Origin: Mucilaginibacter inviolabilis
GTDB taxonomy: Bacteria > Bacteroidota > Bacteroidia > Sphingobacteriales > Sphingobacteriaceae
Assembly (NCBI RefSeq): GCF_011089895.1
Contig: NZ_JAANAT010000001.1
Location: 3,100,001-3,164,000, forward strand
Reading direction: 5' to 3'
Length of the DNA: 64,000 nt
Within the stretch, counting starts at the first letter, position 1; each line of letters opens with the position of its first letter. Shown in pieces: positions 44,114 through 53,078 of this stretch. A program made the position numbers and the translations under genes. Under the pieces are notes generated by a model. That model was not told the origin of the DNA, did not search any database, and saw only the letters and a list, made by a program, of their open reading frames with translations.

Positions 44114-45718
44114 TTATTTAAGCTGTAAAAACTGGACAAAGGCCAGCACAGAATCATTGATCTTATCAAAAACCAGCGAAGGCATGATTCCTAAAGCCAG
44201 GGCTATCAGTGCCAGTGGTGCCAGTGTCAGTTTTTCGCGCAGATTCAGATCGGTTAAAGCTATTTTCCAAACGTTACCGCCTTTTAATGATTCGGTGCCA
44301 AAAAACATGCGCTGCAGTGTCCACAAGAAATAGGCGGCGCTTAGCAATATACCTATCGAGCCACAAACGGCCATCCAGTACGGCAACAAGCCATTTACTG
44401 TTGGCGATTTAAAAGCTCCGGTTAAAGAAAATGCCTCGGCCACAAATGCCGAAAAGCCCGGTAAACCAAGCGACGCAAAAAAAGCGATCATCACAAAAGC
44501 TGTGTATTGCGGCATTAGAGTACCCAATCCCCGGAAATGGTTAATACCCCTGTCATGCACCCTGTTGTACAGCACGCCCACCAAAAAGAACAGCATGGTT
44601 GATAAAAATCCATGACTTACCATTTGCATTATTGCTCCGCTAACACCTTCGGCGGTTTGTGAGGCGATTCCTAAGAGCACAAAACCCATATGTGATACCG
44701 AGGAGTAAGCAATCATGCGTTTCAGGTCCTTTTGAGCGAGGGCGTTGAAAGCGCCATATAAAATGGAGATCACGCCAAGTAGTCCCAGCCAGAACGCGCC
44801 GGAGGTGGCCACCTCGGGGAAGATGCCCAAACAAATGCGAATGATACCATATCCCCCTATTTTGAGCAGGATACCTGCTAATATGATAGATACCGGGGTT
44901 GGCGCTTCCACATGCGCATCAGGCAGCCAAGTATGCAGAGGCACCACCGGTACTTTGATGGCAAAGGCGATGAATAAGACCACAAAGCCAACCGTACGTG
45001 CGGGCATGCCCAATATGGTTTGATGACCGGCTATGGAAAACACAGATTGTGCATTGTAATTAGCGGGATTCATCATCTGAATAATATTAAAAGTATGGTT
45101 GCCCGTTGCCGGATCGGTCACCGATAGGTACAAGCCTACCATCACCAGCAGCATAAACACCGAACCGAATAAGGTATACAGGAAAAATTTGATAGCTGCA
45201 TATTCCCTGCGTGCGCCGCCCCACATCCCGATGAGAAAATATAACGGCAGCAGCATCAGTTCATAAAACAAGTAAAACAGGAAGAAATCCAACGCGCAGA
45301 ACACGCCGATAACCGCCATATCCAGCAATAAAAACAGCAGGAAGAAACCTTTCAGGTTACTCTTGATCTCCCATGACGACAGCGTAGCGATAACCATCAC
45401 CAATGATGTCATCACCAGCAGACTGATAGACATGCCATCGATACCTACAAAATAATCGATCTGCATTTTGCCCATGCTGCCCAGGTTAAGGGAAATCCAG
45501 GGAAGTTTTTGCACAAACTGGAACTGATCCTCATGATTGATACCACCATAAGCCGCACCCGTTTTAAAATGCAGGTACATCCATATGCTGATGCCTAATT
45601 GTATCAGCGTAGCCACTAGCGTGAGGTACTTAAAGCAGCCCCGCACAGACGACGGCAGCACCATAATGATAAGGCCGAACAGTACAGGTACCAGTAATAG
45701 TAAGGTTAATATATTCAT
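44114..45718 (-). CDS. nuoM: NADH-quinone oxidoreductase subunit M
   Basis: 534 residues, about 14 helices. [23 protein letters not shown] and [19 protein letters not shown] are the NuoM antiporter motifs, and [21 protein letters not shown] carries the conserved glutamate. Proton-pumping subunit of complex I. A 124-bp gap and then the DUF4139 gene follow. Confidence 0.95.
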   Translation of the reverse strand: [534 protein letters not shown]

Positions 45719-45732
45719 GCGAATTAAATCTT

Positions 45733-45846
45733 AGAGTCAAGAACCGAGAGTCAAGAATCAAGAAAAAACAATAACTGGCTAATTATATTTCAATTTTAAT
45801 ATCTCCACCCAGTTCTTGATTCTTGACTCTTATCTCTTGATTCTTT
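45733..45846. repeat. inverted repeat, word family B (GAATCAAGAG), copy 3
   Basis: The left arm 45733-45764 (AGAGTCAAGAACCGAGAGTC and AAGAATCAAG) and right arm 45811-45846 are complementary. It lies inside the nuo operon between nuoL and nuoM. Confidence 0.8.
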
Positions 45847-45848
45847 CT

Positions 45849-47951
45849 TCATATCAGTATTTTTAAAATAAACAACAGCAGTACAATTACCAACATGCTA
45901 AACAGGTAGTATTGTACTTTACCGCTTTGAAACTTACGTGCAAAATTGCCAATACTTTGCACTATAGCGGCCAATAGATGTAAAAATCCATCAACGATAT
46001 ATTCGTCTGCCCAGGCAGCTAATTTGGCTATGGCGCCGCTGATACGTGCCAGCAAATGTAACAAGCCATCCACAAGCGTACGATCGATCCAGAAACAGAT
46101 ACTGCCCAGACGCAATGCCGGGTTTACAATAGCACGTTTATATAAGCTATCAATATACCATTGATTGTAGGATAAGCGATAGAAAAAGCCTCTTTGTGGG
46201 AATTTGAAACGCTTTGCTTGCACATACATCCGGTAGGCCTCTAACAATACCAACAGGTTTAAAACAGTTACTACCTTGGGAATAATACGATGATACGAGC
46301 TTTCCAATTTCGGAAAATGGGGATGTGCCAGCCCCATATACAACCAGGTATGTTCAAACGAAAATGGGTTAAAAGAAAATACTGGAAATAAACAGCAAAC
46401 GGCTAATAACACCAAAGGTAATTTATATGGCCAGCCACCATCGCTTAAGTGCAATTTAATATCCGGGTTGCTTTTCAACAACCGGAACTCGCCAAAGAAA
46501 ACTTTGAATATTAACCTGCTTACATAAAAAGCAGTAAGCAAGCTGGTAAGCAAAGCAGTAACCGGAACAATCTTAAACCATCCGTTTTGCCTTTCACTCC
46601 AATCAAAAGCCTGGATCAAAATACCATCTTTTGACAGATAACCCGAAGTAAGCGGCAAACCCACCAGGGCCAGCGCACCTATAACAGCAGCGATAAAAGT
46701 AAGCGGCAGTTTTTTATGCAGGCCACCCATATACGTGATATCCTGCGGATCGATATCCAGCTGATTATCATCCTTGATATGCTGCATCTGGTGTATTACA
46801 ATACCAGCCACCAAAAACAGCAAACATTTAAAAAAGGCATGTGTAGCCAAGTGAAACAGTGAAGACGCATAAGCCCCTACCCCCATCGCCAGGATCATAA
46901 AACCTAATTGCGATATGGTAGAGTAAGCCAGAATACGTTTCAGATCGTTTTGTGTTAGGGCGATGGTTGCTGCCATAAACGCAGTAAAACAGCCAATGCA
47001 GGCCAGTATAGTGAGCTCGCTCTCGGTGAACATAGGGTAAACCCTGCCCAGCAAAAATACACCGGCGGCCACCATGGTTGCGGCATGGATGAGTGCAGAT
47101 ACCGAAGTGGGGCCTTCCATCGCATCAGGCAGCCAAGTGTGCAGTGGAAACTGTGCCGATTTAGCGGCTACAGCCAGGAAAATACCGGCACAGGCCACAT
47201 ATTGCCAAAGGGCTGGTAATGAGACCATAGTTCCCCGAACCCAAACAGAGCCGACTGAATCAGGCAAGTGACTCGGAACAAAAGTCCATTTCCCATCCCG
47301 TACACCCATGAGGTGCGCAAGTCCGTTGTGGCCGAATATGGTATCAATATCAAAAGTATGGAATTGGGCAAACAGGATAATAATAGCACTCAGCAAGCCA
47401 ATATCACCTATTCTATTCATAATAAAGGCTTTTTTATTAGCTTGAATAGCCTTGTTTTTGGTAAACCAAAAGCCAATGAGCAGATATGACGAAAAACCAA
47501 CCAACTCCCAAAAGGCGTAGAACAATATCAAACTATCTACCACAACCAAAGTCAGCATGCTGAAACAAAAGAAACTGAGATAGGTAAAATAACGACTGAA
47601 CCGCTCGTCGTGCTTCATGTAGGCGGTGGAATAGACATGCACCGGCAAGGCGATAACCGATACCAGCAACAGCATCAATACCGAAAGGTTATTGAGCAAG
47701 ATGCCGGCATAAACCTGGGTTTGACCAATGGTGAACCAAACACGCTGCGCATGTATCTGCGGATTATTCCACACCGTTGCAAATACCCGGGCTGATAATA
47801 CACAGCTTAATAAAATAGCTATAGTTGAGATCCAACCGCTGGCTTTACTTTTTACAGGTAAACAAAAGTTTATCAGAGCAGCGAGCAGCGGTAATGCTAC
47901 GGCGGCAACCGTATAGTTTAAACTTTGTATGGATGGTAAAAAGTTGTCCAA
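45849..47951 (-). CDS. nuoL: NADH-quinone oxidoreductase subunit L
   Basis: 700 residues. [24 protein letters not shown]-type motif (here [18 protein letters not shown]) and [18 protein letters not shown] are NuoL signatures, and the long C-terminal extension (~580-700) provides the lateral helix. The start is TTG at 47951, 1 bp after the upstream stop; no in-frame ATG is close. Distal proton-pumping subunit. Confidence 0.94.
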   Translation of the reverse strand: [700 protein letters not shown]

Positions 47952-47952
47952 T

Positions 47953-48480
47953 TTATTTGGTTGTGATAATTACAATTTCTTTAATATTGTTAAGTGTATT
48001 TTTATAAAATTTCTCGATAAAAATCACCTCTTTTATTTTCCCTGGAGAAATATCATATAATGATTTAATCCGTTTATCGCTTTCGTCAAATAGCTTACCA
48101 TTTAAAACGTAGGACAATTTAGAATCATCCCCTTTGTTTAATTCCAAGTAATTTTTATACTTCTTTGAAAAGACACTTAACTTCTTTTGATACTGAATAG
48201 AGGCAAAACCTTTAGTTGTAATTATAACTGTGTTATTCCTTACAATTTCCTTAAATGCGGAAGTTGTGTCTTTTTTTAAAATATCTACACTAAGGATAGC
48301 ATTAGGGTCGAGTCCATCTAACTTTTTATCGGATATTTTCCCATCTATAACATAAACAGCATCTTTACCAACAACCGCTTCCAGAGCAGCTGCTTTTTTA
48401 AGTGTATCAGTTACCTGTGCAAACGCATAATTAAAAGTGCAAACCCAATAACATATGCATATAAAAGCTAGCTTTCTCAT
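47953..48480 (-). CDS. secreted TonB-plug-like small protein (nuo-embedded, copy 2)
   Basis: 175 residues from the ATG at 48480 (MRKLAFICICYWVCTFNYAFAQ, signal peptide). The mature part has two similar units: AVYVIDGKISDKKL ... ILSVDILKKDTTSA ... TVIITTKG, and LSYVLNGKLFDESD ... IKEVIFIEKFYKNT ... EIVIITTK. Each resembles the SusC/TonB-receptor plug pattern (IDG...I.S..VLKD...IITTKG), but there is no beta-barrel. The next gene upstream encodes a paralogue (shared QYQ-KLS--S-KYK-YL). Both sit between nuoK and nuoL with almost no intergenic space. Function unknown. Confidence 0.75.
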   Translation of the reverse strand: MRKLAFICICYWVCTFNYAFAQVTDTLKKAAALEAVVGKDAVYVIDGKISDKKLDGLDPNAILSVDILKKDTTSAFKEIVRNNTVIITTKGFASIQYQKKLSVFSKKYKNYLELNKGDDSKLSYVLNGKLFDESDKRIKSLYDISPGKIKEVIFIEKFYKNTLNNIKEIVIITTK

Positions 48481-48496
48481 CCTTGATCCCCTCAAT

Positions 48497-49237
48497 TTAT
48501 TTGGTATCTATTTTAATAAATGAAGGTGCGCGGCCATATCCCATAATGTATTTCAAATTAAGATCCTGAACCTTATCATCTGAAATCAATTCATATATCT
48601 TTTTTATCCTATCGTCTGTTGATACAGCGTACTTTTCTCCGTTAATGATAAAAGTTAAACCTTTATCGTCGTGATGATGTTTATTCAGATATGTTTTGTA
48701 TCCGGTTGAAAGTCGGCTCAGCTTCGTTTGGTATTGCTTAATGGCATAATTCCGGGTAACGGCTATTAAAATAACTTTGTTCTTTGATGGATCGGCAGCC
48801 GTTTTTTTATCATATTTTGAACTTAAAACACGGCGCCCCAAATGCGTTATCTCCATTTTATTTGATCGCCTGCCATCTAAAACATAATCCGTAATATCGT
48901 TTTCACCCGGGGGAGCCCCAGCTACAGATTTACCGGGAATATGTGGAGCTCTCATGGAGATCTGAATGGCGCCATTTTTTCCTTTTTTACCCAATACAGC
49001 TACGGCCTCAGTTGCCTTCAACACTTTAAACTGTATAATATTATCTGTATTTAAACTATCTAATACCCCGGTATAAGCCCTCCCATTAATCGTAACATAT
49101 GATCTGTTGCTGTCAATAGCCGCACTGCACATGATCATTTTCTTTTTGGGGCCATCCACATAAAAAAATGTATCCCGCTTTTGAGCAAAAGCACCTGTAC
49201 AGGCCAATACGAAAAATATAAACATTAATCCTTTCAT
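48497..49237 (-). CDS. secreted TonB-plug-like protein (nuo-embedded, copy 1)
   Basis: 246 residues from the ATG at 49237 (a TTG two codons earlier would overlap nuoK). Signal peptide MKGLMFIFFVLACTGAFAQ. SYVTINGRAYTGVLDSLNTD and IIQFKVLKATEAVAVLGKKG followed by NGAIQISM look like a SusC plug (INPNDIESI-VLKDASATAIYG-RGANGVI). Two weaker repeats follow (DYVLDGRRSNKM...; LTFIINGEKYAVS...). Residues ~180-246 align with the downstream paralogue. No barrel or catalytic motif. It starts 2 bp after the nuoK stop. Confidence 0.75.
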   Translation of the reverse strand: MKGLMFIFFVLACTGAFAQKRDTFFYVDGPKKKMIMCSAAIDSNRSYVTINGRAYTGVLDSLNTDNIIQFKVLKATEAVAVLGKKGKNGAIQISMRAPHIPGKSVAGAPPGENDITDYVLDGRRSNKMEITHLGRRVLSSKYDKKTAADPSKNKVILIAVTRNYAIKQYQTKLSRLSTGYKTYLNKHHHDDKGLTFIINGEKYAVSTDDRIKKIYELISDDKVQDLNLKYIMGYGRAPSFIKIDTK

Positions 49238-49239
49238 GT

Positions 49240-49545
49240 TCAATCCCTCAGTTTAGTAATGTCATTTGGATCAATAGTCTTATACCTCCTGTATACGTTC
49301 AAAATAATAGCCAATGCTACTGCTGTTGTAGCGGCGGCCAGCACAATAGCAAACAGGGCAAATATTTGTCCGCTGTTATTCACTTTATCATATTTGCCAA
49401 AGGCTACCAGGTTTAAAATGGCGGCGTTCAGGATCAATTCAATGCCTATCAATATTTGTATGGCGTTTCGTTTAGAGATGGTCATGTACAAACCTATACA
49501 AAACAGGGCAGCGCTTACTATCAGAAAATCGGTGAGTGTGATCAT
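49240..49545 (-). CDS. nuoK: NADH-quinone oxidoreductase subunit K
   Basis: 101 residues, three helices. GLYMTISKRNAIQILIGIELILNAA carries the conserved glutamate, and the second is in the third helix region. The start overlaps the nuoJ stop by 4 bp (ATGA-type coupling). Standard length. Confidence 0.95.
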   Translation of the reverse strand: MITLTDFLIVSAALFCIGLYMTISKRNAIQILIGIELILNAAILNLVAFGKYDKVNNSGQIFALFAIVLAAATTAVALAIILNVYRRYKTIDPNDITKLRD

Positions 49546-50090
49546 GCTTTGCCCTCCTTACGTGATAAATGAGCCGCTCCTACTAAAGCTACCAGCAATA
49601 AGATGGATATGGCTTCGAATGGTAACAGGTAGCGGGTCATTAAATTAACCCCGATATTATCAATCATGATATCCTTTGGGGTAATTCCATTTTTAAGGCT
49701 GATTGCATCCCTAACCCATGGCAGGTTATCGGCATTGGCCTTAATCACGATGTTGATCAATACAATAAAAAATATCGCAGCTAAAAGTATAGCAGGCAAT
49801 TTTTTCATACTCAGAAACTTCCCTTCCTGCTTTTGCAGTACGTTGAGGGTTTCTTTACCCGAAAGCATAAAGGCAAAAAGGATGAGCACCAGTATTCCTC
49901 CTACATAAATCACTACCTGGGTTACGGCCACAAAATCGGCCAGGGCCAGTACGTATAAACCGGCCAGTGAAAACAAGGTAACAAAAAACACAAATATACT
50001 GCGCACCAGGTTTTTGCTGGAAGCCGCGTATAGTGCCGAAATTATAGCTATAAAACTCAGGAAGTAAAAGAGTATGCGTACCAGGGTCAT
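49542..50090 (-). CDS. nuoJ: NADH-quinone oxidoreductase subunit J
   Basis: 182 residues, five helices. AASSKNLVRSIFVFFVTLFSLAGLYVLALADFVAVTQVVIYVGGILVL is the NuoJ core with the conserved tyrosine and glycine-rich helix. Overlaps nuoI and nuoK by 4 bp each. Confidence 0.95.
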   Translation of the reverse strand: MTLVRILFYFLSFIAIISALYAASSKNLVRSIFVFFVTLFSLAGLYVLALADFVAVTQVVIYVGGILVLILFAFMLSGKETLNVLQKQEGKFLSMKKLPAILLAAIFFIVLINIVIKANADNLPWVRDAISLKNGITPKDIMIDNIGVNLMTRYLLPFEAISILLLVALVGAAHLSRKEGKA

Positions 50091-50674
50091 GCTCCGCCCT
50101 CCTTTTTTTGCATGGCGGCCAGTTTAGCGGCTTGTTTTTCGGCTTGCTGCTGATCAAACAAAGCCCGTTTCTCGGCAGCAACCTCCGGCGACATGTCTGA
50201 GAACTGATAGGTAAGATCGCTCAACTGAAATACCGTTTTATCATACTGGTTGGTCATCACAATACACTCTGTTGGGCATACAATGGTACACAAGCCGCAA
50301 TACATGCATTTGGCCATATCAATATCAAACTTAGCCGCGTACAAACGTTTAGTAGTACCATCGGATGTTTGGCCGATGGCTTCCGTTGCTTTGATCGATT
50401 CTATATCGATACAGTTAACCGGGCATACCTTGGCGCACAAATCGCATACAATACAATCGTCCATTTCCACGTCCAACTGATAGCGGCCCACCTCGGGAAC
50501 AGGTAACTGTTGTTTAGGGTATTGAATGGTGTTGGTACCTTCCAGCTGCTTAAAGTAATTATTGTCGCTTACGGTCATGATCTTCCTGTCGGCATTAGAG
50601 GCAAAAAGGTGCTTCACGGTAAGGCTTAAACCTTTCCATGCCGTAGTAAAACCGTTAATTAACCTTTTAAACAT
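50087..50674 (-). CDS. nuoI: NADH-quinone oxidoreductase subunit I
   Basis: 195 residues. Two 4Fe-4S motifs, CIVCDLCAKVCPVNC and CMYCGLCTIVCPTEC, hold clusters N6a and N6b in the connecting arm. The C-terminal tail (~160-195) is helical and rich in Ala, Gln and Lys. Separated from nuoH by 152 bp of repeat-like sequence. Confidence 0.95.
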   Translation of the reverse strand: MFKRLINGFTTAWKGLSLTVKHLFASNADRKIMTVSDNNYFKQLEGTNTIQYPKQQLPVPEVGRYQLDVEMDDCIVCDLCAKVCPVNCIDIESIKATEAIGQTSDGTTKRLYAAKFDIDMAKCMYCGLCTIVCPTECIVMTNQYDKTVFQLSDLTYQFSDMSPEVAAEKRALFDQQQAEKQAAKLAAMQKKEGGA

Positions 50675-50699
50675 CGACCGTTGATTTGTATGATTACGT

Positions 50700-50823
50700 T
50701 GATTTCGCTGATTTTTTGTCTTGATTTTGTCTGAATCTTGATTCGCAGAATTCAGGGATTATCTTGATTTTATTTTCTTATTTATTTTTTATCTTATTTC
50801 TTGATTCTTATCTCTCGACTCTC
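50700..50823. repeat. degenerate mixed repeat (families E and B) between nuoH and nuoI
   Basis: Contains TGTCTGAATCTTGATTCGCA and GAATTCAGG (family E words) followed by CTTGATTCTTATCTCTCGAC (family B right arm). No good complementary left arm, so it looks like a remnant. Confidence 0.55.
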
Positions 50824-50826
50824 CCC

Positions 50827-51897
50827 TTACATTAGCCATAATCGCCATACACCTGATATTAACATACAGGCAAAAGCCAGCGGGGTAAGCACTTTCCAGC
50901 AGAGGTTCATTAGCTGATCCACCCGGAAACGGGGCAGTGTCCATCTGATCCACATCTGCACAGCTACCAGACCAAGCGTTTTCAGGCTTACCCATAAAAT
51001 GCCCCATGCCATATTGGTTGTCCATGTTGCTAAATGCACCGGGCCTATATTCGGCAACGGTGTATTCCAGGCTCCCAGGAATAGGATAACCCCGATCATG
51101 GATACCAGGAACATCATGGAATATTCGGCTAAAAACACCAGAGCAAATCTGATACCTGTAAATTCGGTATGGAAACCTGCCACCAGCTCTGATTCTGCTT
51201 CGGGGATATCAAATGGGGCCCGGTTACTTTCGGCCAGTGAGGCTATAAAATAAATCACAAACGCGATGATCAGGTGCGGCGCGCGGAATATGTTCCAACC
51301 CAAAAGCCCCCCAATTTTAGAAACATCCCAAAAGCCTGCGAATTTTATCTTTTCACCGGCCAGGATGCCTTGCTGCATGGCCACGTCCTGCAGGTTGAGG
51401 GTTTGCGCAATCATTACTACCGCTATAATGGCGAAGCCTGCAGGTATCTCATAGGAGATGATCTGCGCAGCAGAACGCATAGCGCCTAGTATAGAATATT
51501 TGTTGTTTGATCCCCAACCCGCCATCAGGATGCCCAGTGTTTCTACCGAGATAATGGCGAATATGTAATAGATACCCAGATTTATTTTGGAGGGGATAAG
51601 TCCAGGAGCCCAGGGCAGCGCGGCAAAGCCCATATAAACGGCAATAAAAATTACCGCAGGGGCCAGCATAAACAGCCACTTATCGGCAGCGGCCGGGATA
51701 ATGAGTTCCTTCTGGATCATCTTTAATATATCAGCAAGCGTTTGGAGCGAGCCAAACTTACCGGTTTCTGTTGGGCCAAGCCTGTCTTGTATAAATGCCG
51801 AAATTTTGCGCTCGGCATAAACACCAAACAACGCAAAAAAGGCCGAAAAGCTAAACAGCCCAATAGCGACAACAAAATATATCAGATAAGTATTCAA
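50827..51897 (-). CDS. nuoH: NADH-quinone oxidoreductase subunit H
   Basis: About 356 residues, eight helices. VYAERKISAFIQDRLGPTETG, RAAQIISYEIPAG, LAESNRAPFDIPEAESELVAGFHTEFTG are NuoH hallmarks around the quinone site. The start is uncertain: a TTG at 51921 is part of the promoter box itself, so the TTG at 51897 (giving MNTYLIYFVV) is chosen. No ATG is available near. First gene of the operon; nuoA-G are not upstream, where a REP-like repeat and murI lie. Confidence 0.9.
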   Translation of the reverse strand: MNTYLIYFVVAIGLFSFSAFFALFGVYAERKISAFIQDRLGPTETGKFGSLQTLADILKMIQKELIIPAAADKWLFMLAPAVIFIAVYMGFAALPWAPGLIPSKINLGIYYIFAIISVETLGILMAGWGSNNKYSILGAMRSAAQIISYEIPAGFAIIAVVMIAQTLNLQDVAMQQGILAGEKIKFAGFWDVSKIGGLLGWNIFRAPHLIIAFVIYFIASLAESNRAPFDIPEAESELVAGFHTEFTGIRFALVFLAEYSMMFLVSMIGVILFLGAWNTPLPNIGPVHLATWTTNMAWGILWVSLKTLGLVAVQMWIRWTLPRFRVDQLMNLCWKVLTPLAFACMLISGVWRLWLM

Positions 51898-51918
51898 AGG
51901 CCTGTTTTGCTTAAACCG

Positions 51919-51926
51919 CAAACTTA
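51919..51926 (-). promoter_or_regulatory. TAnnTTTG -7 box of the nuoH-N operon
   Basis: Minus-strand TAAGTTTG overlapping the most upstream possible nuoH TTG. Transcription from it would start downstream of that TTG, favouring the internal start at 51897. Confidence 0.45.
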
Positions 51927-52001
51927 CTAAATGTTATACTATTTTAGGGCGGGTAAGTTATATTAAGTTGGTGGGGATTGTGGGGTAGAGAAAATAAAAA
52001 G

Positions 52002-52106
52002 CGCGTCATTGCGAGGTACGAAGCAATCTCTAAACTGTACAGAGCGATTAACTAAGTATATTTGATCTACCTATGTAGAGATTGCTTCGTACCTCGCAAT
52101 GACGCG
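52002..52106. repeat. REP-like inverted repeat, family D, copy 2
   Basis: 29-nt arms (52002-52030 and 52078-52106), perfectly complementary, enclose a 47-nt centre that resembles the centre of the copy at 17873-17968. It lies between murI and nuoH. Confidence 0.9.
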
Positions 52107-52118
52107 TGGACTTTTACT

Positions 52119-52958
52119 TCAGCACTTCACCAGATCATTGGCTGATATAAAAGTTGATTTTACCGGGGCCGAGAAAAACACGGAGGCATGATGATCAAAA
52201 TCGGCCGTATCATCGGTAGTGGTAAAAAATGCTTTGGTTTGGTTCCGGCTTAATTGGGTTTCCATTTCGGGATGGCGCTGCAGGTAATCAACCAGGCTTT
52301 TGGCTACAATATCTCCCTGAGCTACCACTTTAACATGAGCGGGTAAATTAGCCTCTATTTTTTGCTGAATAAGTGGATAATGGGTGCATGCCAGTAAAAT
52401 AGTATCAATTTGCGACGATTGCGCCATGATCTGATCCAAGTATAATTTCACAAAGTAATCGGCACCTGGCTGATCATATTCGCCGTTCTCAATCAACGGC
52501 ACCCAAAGCGGACAAGCCTGCTGATGAACTTTGATATCCGGAAAAAAGTGCTGGATCTCCAAAAGATAAGAACCCGATTGCACGGTTCCTTTTGTACCCA
52601 ATACACCAATTTCTTTGCTTTTGGTATAATCACCAATAACTTCGGCTGTCGGGCGTATTACCCCGAGTATTCTTTTTGAAGGATCAACGGTCTTAAGATC
52701 CTGCTGCTGTATAGTGCGTAGGGCCTTGGCCGAAGCGGTATTGCAGGCTACAATGATAAGCGGGCAGCCTTGTTCAAAAAGCCACTGCACACACTCCCAG
52801 GTATACTGATGAATGGTGTTGAAAGAACGGTTACCATAAGGCGCCCGGGCGTTATCGCCAAGGTATATATAATCATACTCTGGGAGCTGCTCTATAATTG
52901 ATTTGAAAACAGTAAGGCCGCCAAAGCCCGAATCGAAAATACCAATGGGTTGTTTCAT
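52119..52958 (-). CDS. murI: glutamate racemase
   Basis: 279 residues. IGIFDSGFGGLTV, the first catalytic cysteine in VACNTASAKAL and the second in LLACTHYPLIQ are intact, as is the YLGDNARAPYGNRS loop. It makes D-glutamate for peptidoglycan. It lies downstream of bamA and the OmpH genes but behind a strong terminator, so it is probably separately transcribed. Confidence 0.95.
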   Translation of the reverse strand: MKQPIGIFDSGFGGLTVFKSIIEQLPEYDYIYLGDNARAPYGNRSFNTIHQYTWECVQWLFEQGCPLIIVACNTASAKALRTIQQQDLKTVDPSKRILGVIRPTAEVIGDYTKSKEIGVLGTKGTVQSGSYLLEIQHFFPDIKVHQQACPLWVPLIENGEYDQPGADYFVKLYLDQIMAQSSQIDTILLACTHYPLIQQKIEANLPAHVKVVAQGDIVAKSLVDYLQRHPEMETQLSRNQTKAFFTTTDDTADFDHHASVFFSAPVKSTFISANDLVKC

Positions 52959-52983
52959 TCAGTTATTGAATTAGTGATTTATT

Positions 52984-53067
52984 TGTCTGAATCAGAATTT
53001 GCAGAATTTTAAAATGATCAGAATTTATTGGGGGAATTTTAAAATTCTGCAAATTCTGATTCAGACA
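52984..53067. repeat. perfect long inverted repeat, word family E, copy 2
   Basis: The 32-nt arms at 52984-53015 and 53036-53067 are perfectly complementary around a 20-nt loop. Words GAATCAGAATTTGCAGAATT match the diverged copy at 29283-29365. Confidence 0.9.
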
Positions 53068-53078
53068 TTTTCAAAAAT

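Noticed and set aside
43990..44169. Longer N-terminus for the DUF4139 protein
   Set aside because: Would overlap nuoM and lacks a signal peptide; the start at 43989 gives one.
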